A stretch of DNA of 64,000 nucleotides from Sthenelais limicola (GCA_942159475.1 OW804096.1:88577784-88641783), one strand, 5' to 3'; counted from the first letter of the stretch, positions 1-11,727 are shown. Translations and numbers: made by a program. Notes: generated by a model not told the origin, from the letters alone.

Positions 1-211
1 AAACATTTATGCTGTACTACGATTTCATACATGTATTGCTCTATATTGATCTTCTTATTGTATCACCTTCAATGTCTCACAACTACAGAAGTTTCAAAAT
101 CATGTATAAGCAACGTAGCCCAAAGTGTAATAAACACAGATTATGTAATTTGTCTTTGAGTCTTTAATGGTTCAGGAATTATAAGTAGTTCTAATCCTTA
201 TACCAAGGGAT

Positions 212-736
212 GTGGCTAGCTTTCCTATAGAAGGGGGAGGTGTTGGGTTTCATGGTTCAAACAACCCATTCTCTAACTTTTATAGAGTAAGCATTAGTTA
301 CAAATCCAAACCCTTCCACTCAGCGGAGCACGCGTACCAGTGGAGTAAAGCGAGCTTTGTTAACAACCAGACTGTGGCGCGAAAAATTTCTAACACGCGG
401 AGCCCCGCGCACGCCAAAGCACTCGGCTCGGCGATTGACGCGGAAATGTCTCTGCAGCAAAGAAATAGATGGGCTGAAATCGAAGAAAAGACCCTGAAAG
501 AAATAGTTTCCATAAAATTCTCAAAGAATAAAGAGTTGAAGGAAATGATCACTGCACCAGAAAACACGAAGTTTTACGAGATTACTGGTTCTAAAAAATG
601 GGGTGTAGGCCGTTGGGTGCGGGGCGTGCAGATAGCTAATGGCGGCCATGTACCGTTGAAGCTAAGATCGTTTGTAGGTCAAAACAAGTTTGGATTAATG
701 CTAAACGAACTCAGGGCGGAACTATTACAACAATAA
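212..736 (+). CDS. NADAR-fold protein (YbiA/DUF1768-like), 5' end unclear
   Basis: The frame encodes about 174 residues with the NADAR signature: an FSNFY motif near residue 21, an EHAYQWSKA motif near residue 39, and a KWGVGRW motif near residue 130. NADAR proteins act on ADP-ribose-containing or ribosylated substrates; several remove ADP-ribose from nucleic-acid bases or process riboflavin intermediates (family knowledge). Length fits a single-domain member. No in-frame ATG precedes the domain: the codon at 212 is GTG, and the frame is open only back to a TAA at 182-184. The true start is therefore missing, in another exon, or lost by mutation. The stop is at 734-736. An SGNH-like frame starts 67 bases downstream in the same direction, and a LINE lies beyond the nested LTR element, so this may be an accessory frame of a mobile element rather than a host gene. 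Domain call firm; status as a working gene uncertain. Confidence 0.75.
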   Translation: MASFPIEGGGVGFHGSNNPFSNFYRVSISYKSKPFHSAEHAYQWSKASFVNNQTVARKISNTRSPAHAKALGSAIDAEMSLQQRNRWAEIEEKTLKEIVSIKFSKNKELKEMITAPENTKFYEITGSKKWGVGRWVRGVQIANGGHVPLKLRSFVGQNKFGLMLNELRAELLQQ

Positions 737-802
737 CAGGTTATATTGTTATTTCATAAGTGGAAGGAGTAATCTCAAGGTTGGTCGACTGAGATTTGTA
801 TC

Positions 803-1508
803 ATGGATCATAATAGAAGAGAACTTTTGTTGTTATGTGACTCGCGGGGAGGAGGTCTCAAACCCATACTACGAGGCATGGCCCGACTCTAGATTTAGAT
901 GTCTATTGTAAACCTGGGGCTGGTACTACCGATTTGGCGATGGGTGCCAAAAATATAGTAATGATTAGTAGGCCTCTATGCATCATTATCATGTCGGGCA
1001 TTTGTAACATTACTGTCAAGGACCGTGAAACCAAGGAAGTAAAACTAAGGTTTGACAGCGAGACAGAGGTGGACACAGCCGCGACGGATGATATGATTTC
1101 TGCTGTGATTGTCAGTATTATTAACCAATCACTACCACCCTCACTAAACCCAAAACCATCAATACTATTTGCCACTACGTTTGGACTCGACCTCATAAAA
1201 TACAACAGTCACTCGGCAACTCACAACTGGAGGCTCAAAAGAATACTCACGCCCCACAAGCTAATGGTGATTGGGGAGGAACAAGAACTACTCAATAGGC
1301 AGATTTTGGCCTATAACAACAGTGTCAAAAGATACAACATCAGCCGACATGTTCCAACGCCATACCTGTGTTCTCTTATCCACCCACACAGAGCCCAAAG
1401 AAAACACAAAACTACCATGAGAATGAAGTTTCAAAACCACTATTACCTTCTATCAGAAGATGGATGTCATCTCACCCAGGACTTGAAGTTTAAAGTCGCA
1501 GAGAGAGT
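803..1508 (+). pseudogene. SGNH-hydrolase-like protein, frameshifted and cut by LTR insertion
   Basis: An ATG at 803 opens a frame with the block I motif LLLCDSRG (catalytic Ser expected in CDS). It hits TAG at 890. The rest of the protein is read in a second frame: PGAGTTDLA (block II-like), IIIMSGICN (block III-like, Asn), and DGCHLT at 1459-1476 (the Asp and His of block V). The two frames meet near 870-885, so a small indel is the likely cause. The frame runs up to 1508, where the Gypsy LTR begins; taking one copy of the GAGT duplication away, it continues at 15169 and stops at 15191-15193. SGNH hydrolases are esterases or lipases; esterase-like domains also occur in ORF1 of CR1-type LINEs and in some Ngaro elements. 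Not seen: a signal peptide or zinc knuckle. Confidence 0.65.
1505..1508. repeat. Target-site duplication GAGT (second copy 15165-15168)
   Basis: The four bases before the left LTR and the four after the right LTR are both GAGT. A 4-5 bp duplication is the norm for Ty3/Gypsy integrases. Removing one copy restores an open frame in the interrupted SGNH-like gene, which supports the boundary assignment independently. Confidence 0.9.
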
Positions 1509-1809
1509 TGTTATAATGGATGTAACATAAAGGAGTGAAGAATTCGGTAGAGTATGAACGATGTTTTATTGCCTTATTAGATGGTGATACCAGATGTTAA
1601 TGGTAATGGCAAGTGCCCCCATGGGCGCGTGTTATGGGTTTTTATACCTTGACAGGATTACCTGGTGGTAATCCTGTCCCACTGATTGACAGGTATGTCT
1701 GGGCCAATCAGGTTGCGACCTACCTCAGTAGCTCTCTAGCCCTCGCAGGGGAAGGAGCTACCTGTATACAGCTTTTTAAAATTTATACGTGTCACAACGA
1801 GTTATAACA
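1509..1809 (-). repeat. 3' LTR of the Gypsy element
   Basis: 301 bp, bounded by the inverted octamers TGTTATAA and TTATAACA. It matches the copy at 14864-15164 except for three substitutions seen by eye (near positions 1520, 1559 and 1618). On the minus strand an AATAAA polyadenylation signal lies at 1565-1570. Confidence 0.95.
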
Positions 1810-1822
1810 TATTATCCCCCAT
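1810..1822 (-). other. Polypurine tract of the Gypsy element
   Basis: Immediately upstream of the 3' LTR on the minus strand is a purine-rich run containing TGGGGGATAATA, the usual position for plus-strand priming. Confidence 0.7.
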
Positions 1823-3326
1823 TAATAACTAATTAGCTCTGCCGACAGTTATTAAATAAATTCAATTAACTAAACTTGTGGTGATGTAATAGTTATTCGT
1901 TAGGTAATAGGATAAAGGCTAGAGCTCTTATATAACATTATGTAATGGAGAGACACATGAGAGGGGCAATGTTTGCTAGTCATACTCATTAAACTAGTAA
2001 AAATGACAACTGCACTGAGTTGCGCAATGTTACGTAATAACTTATGCAATAAATTTTTAAAAATTTGGGAAGAACTGTGTTATTAATTGTGTACACAGCC
2101 CGCGTAACCTTACGTAATGATTACGTAATTAAAAATAATAATTTTACTTATGGGACGGGGGCAACAGTGCCCTGTAATCTTGCGTCGTATTATGTAATAA
2201 AAACAATTAAGTTATGCAGTATTACGCAATGTTACGTAATAAAATCAATTAGGTCATGCAGGATTACGCAATGTTACGTAATAAAATCAATTAAGTCATG
2301 CAGGATTACGCAATGTTACGTAATAAAATCAGTTAAGTTAGAGATAAGAGGAGATTCCAGCAGAAACAGGGTCTATCTAGCTCACTAAAGTTACTATTGT
2401 CTTTTGCACAAATAGGTTTTTCATGAGTGGTGAGCAGTATCCGAATATCTCAGGGCAACATTGTCCATATAGGCGGTAGAAGGTAGTCGGTCTAGCGGCC
2501 GGTGAAGAGGGAGAAGAAAGGCCGGGGGAGACTTGCGATTAGTCCCGCCGGGCAGTGCTCGTGGACCGCACGGTGGGCTGCTCGCTGGGTGTTGAGCTTG
2601 TTTTAGAGAGGTATTTTGGTTTTGTGGCCGGTGTTGTCCCTCTGGGCGTACGTAGGCGTGTTTATGGCAATGTTTGGCTATTGTCTCTGTTTGCAGCTTG
2701 CTTTTGATTGATGTCACTGACGTAGAGTAAGGGGTGCCCTCCCCGATGGAAAGAGTCACCACTCTGATGGTGCGAAGCTGGCTGGACAGAGATAATAAAA
2801 TAAAAATAAGTAAGGTTTCATATGTATCGGTTAGATATGTACAGCATGACGGCATGAATACCATTGTGACTGACTAAAACTTTGAGAGAGTTCTAAGATT
2901 CAGGCGTAAACCTATATTTATGTAGACGTTTTTGGTAGCGATCTTAATAACGGTGCGGGTGCTTTTGAAATATAAGCAGGGGGAAAGATATTTAGTGGAA
3001 ACGGAGAAAAGGAAGAAAAAAAAAAAATATGGAATATGATCCACTTTCGGTCCTGTACATACCTTCACTCAGGGAAGCGAAATATAAAGTTAAAACTGGG
3101 TCCTAACATAAAAAAAAAAATATAGATGAATAAAAAGAACATATATCGGGGGAGAGGTTTTTAGCTTGCTGGCGTCTGCCGGCTTGATAAGGTACTTAGT
3201 GTAATACAAAAACAAGGTACAAGGTATATTTGCTTTTGACAGACTGCAAGGGATAGGAGAAAATAGGTTCTGAAAGGAAGTTTTTGAGTTTTTGTAGAAG
3301 CAAACTCACGAGCTCTTTCACATGTT
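1823..3326 (-). other. Gypsy 3' non-coding region between env and PPT
   Basis: Apart from the tandem repeat at 2221-2340, I see AT-rich sequence, a purine-rich block near 3003-3028, and a GC-richer block at about 2470-2660. Frames here are short and have no recognisable domain. Confidence 0.5.
2221..2340. repeat. 42-bp tandem repeat in the Gypsy 3' region
   Basis: Units starting at 2221, 2263 and 2305 share the core attacgcaatgttacgtaat followed by an aaaatca-rich segment; period 42 bases. More degenerate copies of the TTACGTAAT core extend back to about 2015. The core is itself nearly palindromic (ATTACGTAAT). A 107-residue frame across it on the plus strand repeats with period 14 and is a by-product, not a gene. 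Confidence 0.85.
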
Positions 3327-4645
3327 TCAGATAGTTGGTGGTGGCACGGAGATGATGGATTTGAGCAGGCTGAAGGAGGTGACTGGTCTGACTTTGGGAG
3401 CCGGGGACACCGACAGCTCGGAGGGCTGTCTTATCTTGTCTGCTGCTGACATCATTGTGGGCCAGGGGATTTGGTGAAAAGCGCCTGTTGCCTCTAGTAA
3501 AGTGAAAGAAAAGGTGGTGGTGGCCGATCGCAGTGCTTTATATACTTGGTAGCGTTGCATTACAGGGACTCTGACCTCGTTGGGAAGAGGTAGGGGGACC
3601 ACTGCCGTTCCTATTCTGACGCACAGGGGGCCGTCCCATGCCAACTCTATGGTCTTGGAAAAACAGTGGGCCATGGTTGGGGGATTTAGAGTGGGTGCCA
3701 CGCCTGTCTGCACGATATTTTTATCAAAATGCATGGGGGTCAGGGGAAGGACAGTGGTATTCCATCTGTTGTGTATTTTGAGCACTGCGACTGGGTTGAT
3801 GGCGGCCTTGGACTGGAGATTTGATGGTATTTTGGTCCTTCTGCACCACTGTACGAGTTTATACAGGATGTAGAAGCCTAGGATGACGCCTGCTGAGATA
3901 AAGGCGTGGTCTGCTGTGGTCCAGGGGCGATCGTTGCTGCATTTGGCGATTGATGGTGCTGCTATGGGTGAAGCTCCCCACCAAACTGGAGCGGCCTCGT
4001 GCGTGGAATTGATTTGAATCACTGGTGATCCTTGCACGATGGCCGTCAGCGTGGCTGCGGCGAGGAGTTTGTGAATCCTATAGCAAGCACCGATTGATAA
4101 TATTAATGAGACTATTGAAATTACTGTGGTAACAGTGATCACTGACGGGTGTGCGGCTAGATCTGAATACAATAGGGAGGAATTACTGGGGTTGTAGGTG
4201 GGTGAATCGGCGGCGAGTTGGCGCGCCATCAACTCTAAGTCCAGCCCTTTGGCCATGATCTTATTGTTGATGTCCGCGAACTTAGCTGCCTTTTCTGTAA
4301 GATTTGGGAGGACTAGGTTTATAGGTGAGGGGGAAAGGGTATGTCCCGAGAAGTCTTTCTTTGGAGAGAGAAAGTTGTGGACTATAGGGAGGTTTACCGT
4401 AGAGAGAGAGATGATAGTAGGGTTAGTCTTTACTTTGCATGCTGTGGAGGGGTTGACTAATGTATGGTTGTTATTTGTCAGTACGCATCCACAGGGTATG
4501 TGTATTACAGAAAAAGAGAGTGTTTTGATTGCCGCTGGGGGCGCTGATTTGCAAGAGAGTGTGGAAACGGGAGAGGAAGTGGTAAAAAGGTATTTGGCTG
4601 GCTCAAGCGAGATAGCCTTAGTAGGAGGAAATAGGTGAGGAAAAA
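3327..4645 (-). pseudogene. Envelope-like protein, C-terminal part (frame B)
   Basis: This frame is open on the minus strand from about 4640 to the stop at 3327; the first ATG in it is at 4254-4256, but the open region upstream contains Cys-rich sequence and looks like the continuation of the frame ending at 4648. It contains a hydrophobic stretch just after residue 36 of the ATG-started frame (SVITVTTVISIVSLILSIG) and a second hydrophobic stretch (FISAGVILGFYILYKLV) followed by a basic run, consistent with membrane anchors. The C-terminal 150 residues look cytoplasmic. Together with 4648-6057 it would make a glycoprotein of about 900 residues broken by one frameshift near 4650. Family-level assignment rests on position and layout rather than strong motif identity. 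Confidence 0.55.
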
Positions 4646-4647
4646 GT

Positions 4648-6057
4648 CTAAAAGCACAGTCTGTTGATATCTTGGACGTGGTCTCTTAGCAGGGCTATGG
4701 CGCAGGTTGGGTGCTGGCCGTGGCGGTGTGCTAAAGTATTGTCGCAAGAAAGTACCACATTGTCTGTGCAGGAAGAGATGTCGGCTTCGCTCAGCTCGAT
4801 AAAAATGTTGCTATGGAGGGCGATGGCCACATAGCGGGGTAGGGAGGAAATCATAGTATAACCTGGTTGAAATATAGTAGAAGTATGAATGGGGACCGGT
4901 ATGGCGTTGATTTGGAAGATTTTAAAGGCGGCCGGGCCCGCTGAGATTGGAACGGACAAGTGAATAAACAAGTTGTCCTGGCTGTAAGCGTACTGGGATA
5001 TTTTGATATTATAGAAATATTTGGGGTCTTTTACCAGGATATGAAGATCATTATCCCCCAATTTGATATTTTTCTCCAACTCGGCTAGGGCAAATGCTAG
5101 CTTCGTAGGAGCTACTAGCGTATAAGGAAGGCGGCCCATAGCGAGTTCCTTTATGCCGTTTAAGAACGTGTTTAATTTGGACAAGAACATTGCTCTAGAG
5201 GAAATTTGAAATTGGGCCGACTGGAGAACGAAACCGTTGTAGAGAGAAGATTCTACTTCCTCGGATATTGAAGAGAAATCAGTGTTTACAGAGTTAGTCA
5301 AGAAAGATATAGCAGAAGTGAGGTTTGAGATGGCTGAAAGTGTTTCCTGGCTCTGTAGGTTATAAGCTTTGACATTAGAGTTGAAATGAGTGACTATTTT
5401 AGATAGAAGCTTGTCGCGTTTTTGACCTTGGGCAGCGTCCTGGCGCAGGTATGCGTCGAGGTGGTGGAAATTTGCTTCCACTGCGCTGACTCTAGGGTCG
5501 GTCGCAGTACCAATAACTGGCTCCAGAATGTCGCCTATTATCTGCAGTACTGCGGCTCTGGCCTGCCTGCGAGCTTGCTTTGAAGTTAGTGGTGTATTCA
5601 TGAGTGTTTGTATGTCAGAAATAGTTTCGTTAATGCGTTTGTTAGTAGAGAAAAGCAGTTGGGAAAGTTGTTTTGCTTGTGAAATGGAAAAATCGGAAAA
5701 GGTGGCATTGGTCATTAGGGACTCAATGGAGGATAATCTAGGGTCAAAGGGGGGGTCTAGAATTTTGAATTTTATCGCTAGGATAAAATCAACAGAGTCA
5801 TGTCCATTGAGGAGGACCTGATTCTGTTCTTTGAGAAGTACGCCGTAATTTTGGCGTAGAGCTAACCTTGCACTAGTGGGTTCACTAACACAACTAATCA
5901 CTAGAATCAAGCATAATCTGAAACCCAATGTAATAAACTTTTTAGAATCAAGGCTCTCTAAGTCGCATAATTTGGAAAGGCAAAACACAAAATCACAAAG
6001 TCGCAAAGTATAAAATAAGGTAAATATACAGTGTTCAGTAATAACTCCATGCTCCAT
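4648..6057 (-). pseudogene. Envelope-like glycoprotein, N-terminal part (frame A)
   Basis: 469 residues from an ATG at 6055-6057. Residues 43-58 form a hydrophobic signal-like segment. A basic RRQAR cluster at residues 163-167, followed directly by a hydrophobic, Gly-containing stretch (about 168-183), resembles a furin-type cleavage site and fusion peptide as in baculovirus-F/errantivirus envelopes. Several N-glycosylation sequons are visible (for example NATF at 117). Heptad-like helical sequence follows the putative fusion peptide. The frame stops at 4648 and continues after a shift in the frame ending at 3327. The gene lies downstream of pol after a 1.7 kb spacer, so expression would need a spliced or separate transcript. 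Its first part is duplicated, inverted, inside the protease gene. Confidence 0.65.
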
Positions 6058-6168
6058 GCATAAGTTCCATGACTATGCTGCACTGTTTTGGCAGCGAATG
6101 AGGCTGTCTACTTAGTATCCTTAGATAGCACAATTGTTGGTGTCTAATTTGGCCGGAATCCAGGTAGG
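5801..6168 (-). repeat. Source copy of the self-derived inverted duplication
   Basis: The env 5' coding end and upstream leader; its reverse complement recurs at 11728-12106. The two copies are near-identical except at the env start, where the 11.8-kb copy carries a different stretch of a dozen or so bases. Confidence 0.85.
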
Positions 6169-7787
6169 AAGTGGCCTGGTAAGTTTTGAAGTTAAGATTA
6201 AGTATGGTGTGGTGGAGGTCGGGGCGTGAGGTGTGGGCGGGACGGTGCGCGGATTGGCTACCACCCGGATAAGTCAAGTTAGCTGGACGACAGGCTCTTG
6301 ACCCTCCCAGCTCACAAACTATTGTTTTCTCACTACTCCCGACTTAAAGCATTGGCTTGCAAAGACAGGCGTATGGGGGAGAGCGTCTTGGCTGGGGGTG
6401 TTAATCCCCCTTCTCCGTGCCTTGTCTTTGGTCGCCCACCAAGCTGTCTGAGATTTAAAGCTTGGCTCAAATAATGTAATAGAGACAAAAGGTTATGGTG
6501 GGGTGTTACCAACAAAGCGTGTCTGGCCTCATTCGCGCTGGCGTCACATAGCCCGGCAGGGTAGTGGGGCTAGCACAAGGCGTCAATTACAGGGTGCGAC
6601 AATGGATTGGCTTCCTTAGAGCACTTACAGAGACAAAGCCCAGGCCTGGAATTACGGGAATTACATGCAGACATGTGAAACAGGATTTTAATAAAGTGGC
6701 ATGTTAAGCTCAAGCTGTAAATGCGCTTGAGGAAAGTTACAATGGCTTGGTAGCCGTCTGTTTTTGTCCCGATGTCGGGACAAAGCTAATTATAATTGGG
6801 CATAAAGCCCAGAGTCCTTAATTAAAGGCACTTGACGTATACTGGTCAAGCATTGTAATGTTTGTTGATGAAACAGCTTGCGTCTGGATCGCAACAAAAG
6901 CGCTTTGGCTGTTTTCGAGACGGCCAAGGCGTCTGCTAAATAAGTCATTAAGAAGTAAGGCGGCATGTCGGCCGTATCCTTTATCTGGGCGGAGATTACT
7001 ACGTTGCGCGCCCGATTGTTTTTATAGCTGATAGCGGTATGACTAACAGCTTGATAAAGTCCAATAAGTAAGAATAATTGGCGTGTCTGGCGAGTGTCTG
7101 TGGAACACCTTTGTTCCTTTGTTTTTATAAAGCATAGGGATTAGACACTGCTTGAAGCCTTATACTTATTTCAAGGTTGTTTTGGGATGAAAAGGAAAAA
7201 CATATAAAGGATAAAGGTGGCAGCTTATAGCTACTGCCTGGTTATAATTAGGGGTAGCGATTCAAAAGGGGAAGGCTACAGGGCCTTTAGGTAAATATCC
7301 GTCTGGCGAATGTTGTTGGCCTGGGTTTTAATAAGACGGCTAAGATAGGGAGTAAATATTAATAGATTATCAATAAAATTAAAAGCTTGTGGGTTTTTAA
7401 TATTCAGTCTTGTATGGCGTCTAGTTGTGATGTAGACTTGATCTTGTAGCTGAAATAAAGTTTGATTATGTATATGTAAGAAAATTATAATGCTTTTGGT
7501 ACATCGACCTCTGGCATTTTTGAAAAAAATGAAACCATGACGTCGTCGGTCAGGATAAAAATAAGGTGGTGAAGTATGGTGGTGAATTTTCTTCAGCTCT
7601 GTGAGGAAAATTCTCGACGTTGCCGAACAGTGCTCAGTGGCTAAGCTGAGACCGGACGGGCGTCAAATAATGGAAAGATGGGTGATATGGTGGGTTTTTA
7701 GAGAAACTCAAGGGCTTGTAGCTGCTGTGACTTTGGGGCTTTGCTACGGAGAGATGGGCGTCCCTTGGTTGTTTTTCTATTCATTTT
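6058..7787 (-). other. Long spacer between pol and env in the Gypsy element
   Basis: About 1.7 kb with no credible coding frame; frames are under 90 residues and lack domains. It would hold the env leader and any splice acceptor. I see no clear second polypurine tract. Confidence 0.5.
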
Positions 7788-10700
7788 TTAGTGTGGTTGC
7801 TTTCTGATCAAAGGAAGTGGGAGGATCAGAAGCCTATCTGCCCTAGTGAGAGGCGCTTTTATCACTCTCTCGGGGTCGCAGTATTCCCCCGGGTTGTTAA
7901 TGAGGCGCTTGTAGAAGGATGGGTTTGTGGTTCTTACTTTTTTCAATCTTTCTATGTGGACCGATGTCTGACAATCTTTATTGTCTGACAGGCGCCTCAA
8001 TTTAACAGTGACGGGGGAGACTTGGTCTGAGATTATAAAGGGTCCTGTGAAACACTTCTGTAACTTCTTGGATGTTTGTTTTGTTAGAAGTGTGGGGACG
8101 TAAAGGTAGACCAGGTCTCCAGGCTCATAGTCGTGCAACTTTGCTTTGATGTTGTGCCTCTTCCTCATTTTCTCTTGACAAACCTTCAGCCTTGCCTGGG
8201 CGTTCTGGAATGCCTTTGTCTGTGTTTTTAAAATGTCACCGAGGTGTTGTTTGAGCGTGGCTGTTTGTGTATGGTCCATTAGGGCCGCCATGGTTGGGGT
8301 TTTTGCCCTGCGACCGAATACAAGCAGGTAGGCGCTCACACCTAGAGAAAAGGAGTCGGAACTATTGAGGGCGTAGGTGATATATGGCAGATAAATATCC
8401 CAGTAATTTTGGGCTTTATCTGTGTACGCCCTTAGCCCCGTTAGGAGGCTGGAATTGCATCTCTCTGTAATTCCTTGTGTAGAAGCCCTGTATGCGGAAC
8501 CATGGATTTGGGTTATTCCGAATTGTTGGCAGGCTGACTTAAACACATTTGAAGTAAAAGTTGCACCGTTATCTGTATATAGATGTGATGGTGGTCCATA
8601 TATACAAATAAAATTAGACATAAAGCCTTGTGCGACTTCAGCACTTGTATTAGACTTTGTCGTGAAAGTCGTCACATACCTTGTGCTGAAACAGACTGCC
8701 ACGTGAATGTAACGCATATTACTAGCAGTTTTATGGATGGGCCCTATAGTATCCAGGCAAATATGGCTGAATGGTACTGGGGCGTGTTCCCTAAGGGTCA
8801 TGGGCATAACTAGAGGTCGTCGGATCTTCTTTGCTTGGAGACAATTATGGCATGTAGCTATATAATTGGTTGTATCTCGCACCATAGAAGGCCAGAAAAA
8901 CCTAGGTCTGAGGACGCTGAGGGTGCGATTTGTGCCCAAATGTCCAGCTAGCGGCTGGTCGTGATGGGCACTTCTCACTGCCTCTGTCCAGACCTGTGGT
9001 ATAACGACCTGCAAGTAAGCTTTATCAACAGAATTAAATATATCTTGACTGACTCTATAGAGAATCCCATCGATTATGACAAAATTGTCCTGCTGCAAGA
9101 GTATTACCCGAGCTGCTGTGTTATCTGTTGGTAATTTGGTCTGCTCTAGGTAATCTAGCATGGAAGAACAGTAGAAGTCACGCCTCTGTTCTTTCTTTAG
9201 CTGTTCTCTTGTAGGGGTAAGGTTGGGGGTTTGCGACAAGAATAATAAGGCAGATTCGGCGTGGTGAGCGAGAGACTTCTTTATTTTCTGCCTTCTCTCG
9301 TCTGATCTAGTTTTGTTAATGCGCGGGCGGGCTGTTAATTTCTGCTTAGGCTTACTTTTTACCTTTGGACCTGCACCAGCTGGTAGGGTTTGCTGGAGAT
9401 CATTAATAGGTGCTGTAATGCCTAGCTGACGCTTGCTCTGGGCTCGCGTCAGCGCATTCAGGGTCTCAGTTGGTATGTCATAGTCGGTATTAGGACGTCT
9501 AATGGGCGATGGAGAAATAAATATTGAGCGGGGTTTATACATCAATATTGGGTTGTTCTCACATAAATCATCATGATTGAATATTTTTGTGGTGATGACA
9601 TCCGAGAATTGCACCTTCTTAAGTGGTAAGTATACTGTCCCTTCAGGAGTGAGAGCAGTATCTTCTTCGTCAGGTGTGGGAGGATAGTCTATGCGGCTAA
9701 GCCAATCAGCTACTGTATTGAGTTTCCCTTTTATAAATTTGACCTCAAAATTGTGGCGCTGAAAGGTGTCAAGCCACCTTGCAAGGCGCCCATTGCTGGT
9801 ATTTTCTTTTTTATTAAAAAGGGAGACTAGTGCTGCGTGGTCTGTGAGTAGCGTAAAGTGTCTGTCCTCGATATAGTGACGGAACTTCTTCAAGGCGAAA
9901 ATTAATCCAAGGAGTTCTTTGTCGGTTGTGTGGTAGTTCTTTTCAGCTGGCGTTAAGCCTCTGCCGGCGAATTCTATTGGTCGCAAGAACTTGTGCTCGT
10001 CAGGCTGACAAATCACGGCCCCTACACCACTATTTGAGGCATCTGAACTAATGGTGTAATGCTTGTCGTGGTCTGGAAAAGCTAGGGTAGCGTCTTCGCA
10101 AATAGATTTTTTAATGGTGATAAATGCTCGCTCACATTCATTAGACCAGTGGAATTTTGTACCCTGCTTAGTCAAGTTATAGAGTGGTCGCATAAGTATC
10201 GCACAATTGGGAATAAACCGTTTGTAAAACTGCGCCAGTCCGTTAAAAGATCTTACTTGGGATAGGCGGGCGGGCCTGGGAAATGAGTGAACTGCCTCGA
10301 CCTTATCAGGAGACGGCTTCAGACCCTTGCCTGTGAGGCGATACCCCAGGAAATCGATTGTCTTTGAACCGAACAAGCATTTCTCCGGTTTGAGTTTTAG
10401 GTTTGCTGAGAGCAGCAAATTGAATACATCTGCTAGATCAGTCAGATGTTTTTGAAAAGATGAACCGTATATGCAAATATCATCGACGTAAGCGATTGCA
10501 CAGCGATATTTGCATCTCTTTAAGAGCATATCCATAACATTTTGATAAGCTTTTGCTGATGTTTTTAATCCCATGGGTAGGACGGTGTACCTGTATCGTT
10601 TATCGTGAGTGGCGAAGGTTGTCAATTTTCTATGCTCCTTCTTTATTGGTATTTGGTAGAAGGCGGAATAGATATCGCACTTACTGAAGTACACTGGGTT

Positions 10701-11727
10701 TGACTGACCGATAAGGTTGATTGTGTCATCGGCCCGAGGAAAGTTATAGGCCATATCTCGTATTTCTTTATTCAGGAGGTGATAGTCGACCACGACTCTG
10801 AATTTGGCCGACCCTTTTGCTGAGGAATTTGGCTTCTGCACTAGGAAGGCTGGTGAGCTCCATTCCGTAGGCTCTGTGCATTCCTCAAGTACGCCTTGCT
10901 TGACCTGTTCCTCCAACAATTCCTCCATGTATTGCCTCTTTTCAGGGGTCATTCTGTAAGGGAGCTTGTTGCAAGGAACATAACTTTCCTTGAGATCAAT
11001 GGGCACTTCACAATCTGCTTTCTTACCGATCATTTTGTCCTTGCCCACAAAGACACTGGCATAAGAACTAAGGAGATCCTGCATTAATCTTGTTTGATCA
11101 ACAGATAAATCCTTTGAGATCACATATGGAGGGGTCGCGCCTGTAACAGGGGACTGGGCTATACGGTTAGATAGCTCTCCCTCCGACATATTAATATTAG
11201 AACAGTTTTCTTGATGAGATAATGAAGTAGAAGATTGTGTAAAAGGGTGAATGGGTGAAGATGAAACTTGAGCGAAAATTCTTTCTGAGATGGAGTTGAA
11301 ATACTCAAGCTTTTGCCTAGGGACGGGTATGAAATCTTCATCCCTAGCGATTGCGTACAGACCGATAATTTCTCCCTTGGCGACTTGGATGGGAGAAGAT
11401 GAAGTATTTATTAGGGTGACTGGAACCTGATTTTCCTTCGTATGAGGCTTTACTAGGGCGTGCTTAACGAGAAACTTGCAGTCCTGGCTCGTAGTCAGAT
11501 GTTCGGTTGTACCAATGGTATTGGATAACTTAACATGTGAAAGTACATAGGCACGGGTATGAAACTCGGAATCTTTTGGAATAGTAAATGACCTCCTAGC
11601 CCTGATGGTTCTGTGATATTTCACATTACCCTTGTATTTAATTTTAGCTGCGGTGGCGTCTAGGAAGTCATCTCCGAGTATCATAGGCCGATTTAGAGAA
11701 GGGAGCACCGGGAAAGAGTGAGAAAAA
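7788..11727 (-). CDS. pol: Gypsy pol: reverse transcriptase, RNase H, integrase
   Basis: One uninterrupted frame of over 1300 residues. Residues about 1-45 are the protease C-terminus (PVLPSLNRPMILGDDFL). RT spans about 250-480: WSSPAFLV, FRVVVDY, and the catalytic YVDD at 425-428. RNase H spans about 570-690 with SSDASNSG, DKELLGL and TDHAAL. A lysine-rich linker of about 180 residues follows. Integrase starts near 930 with a HHCC zinc finger (HHDQ...CHNC) and has DDE residues in LDTIGP, YTDNGATF and STQGITER (about 1003, 1064, 1100). The catalytic motifs look intact. The first 11 residues of the frame come from the inverted insertion, so the natural upstream junction with protease is broken. 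Confidence 0.93.

Noticed and set aside
2065..2388. 107-residue plus-strand frame with a 14-residue repeat
   Set aside because: It is the translation of the 42-bp tandem array, on the strand opposite to the element's genes.
2421..2864. 147-residue minus-strand frame
   Set aside because: No domain, low complexity, lies in the Gypsy 3' non-coding region.
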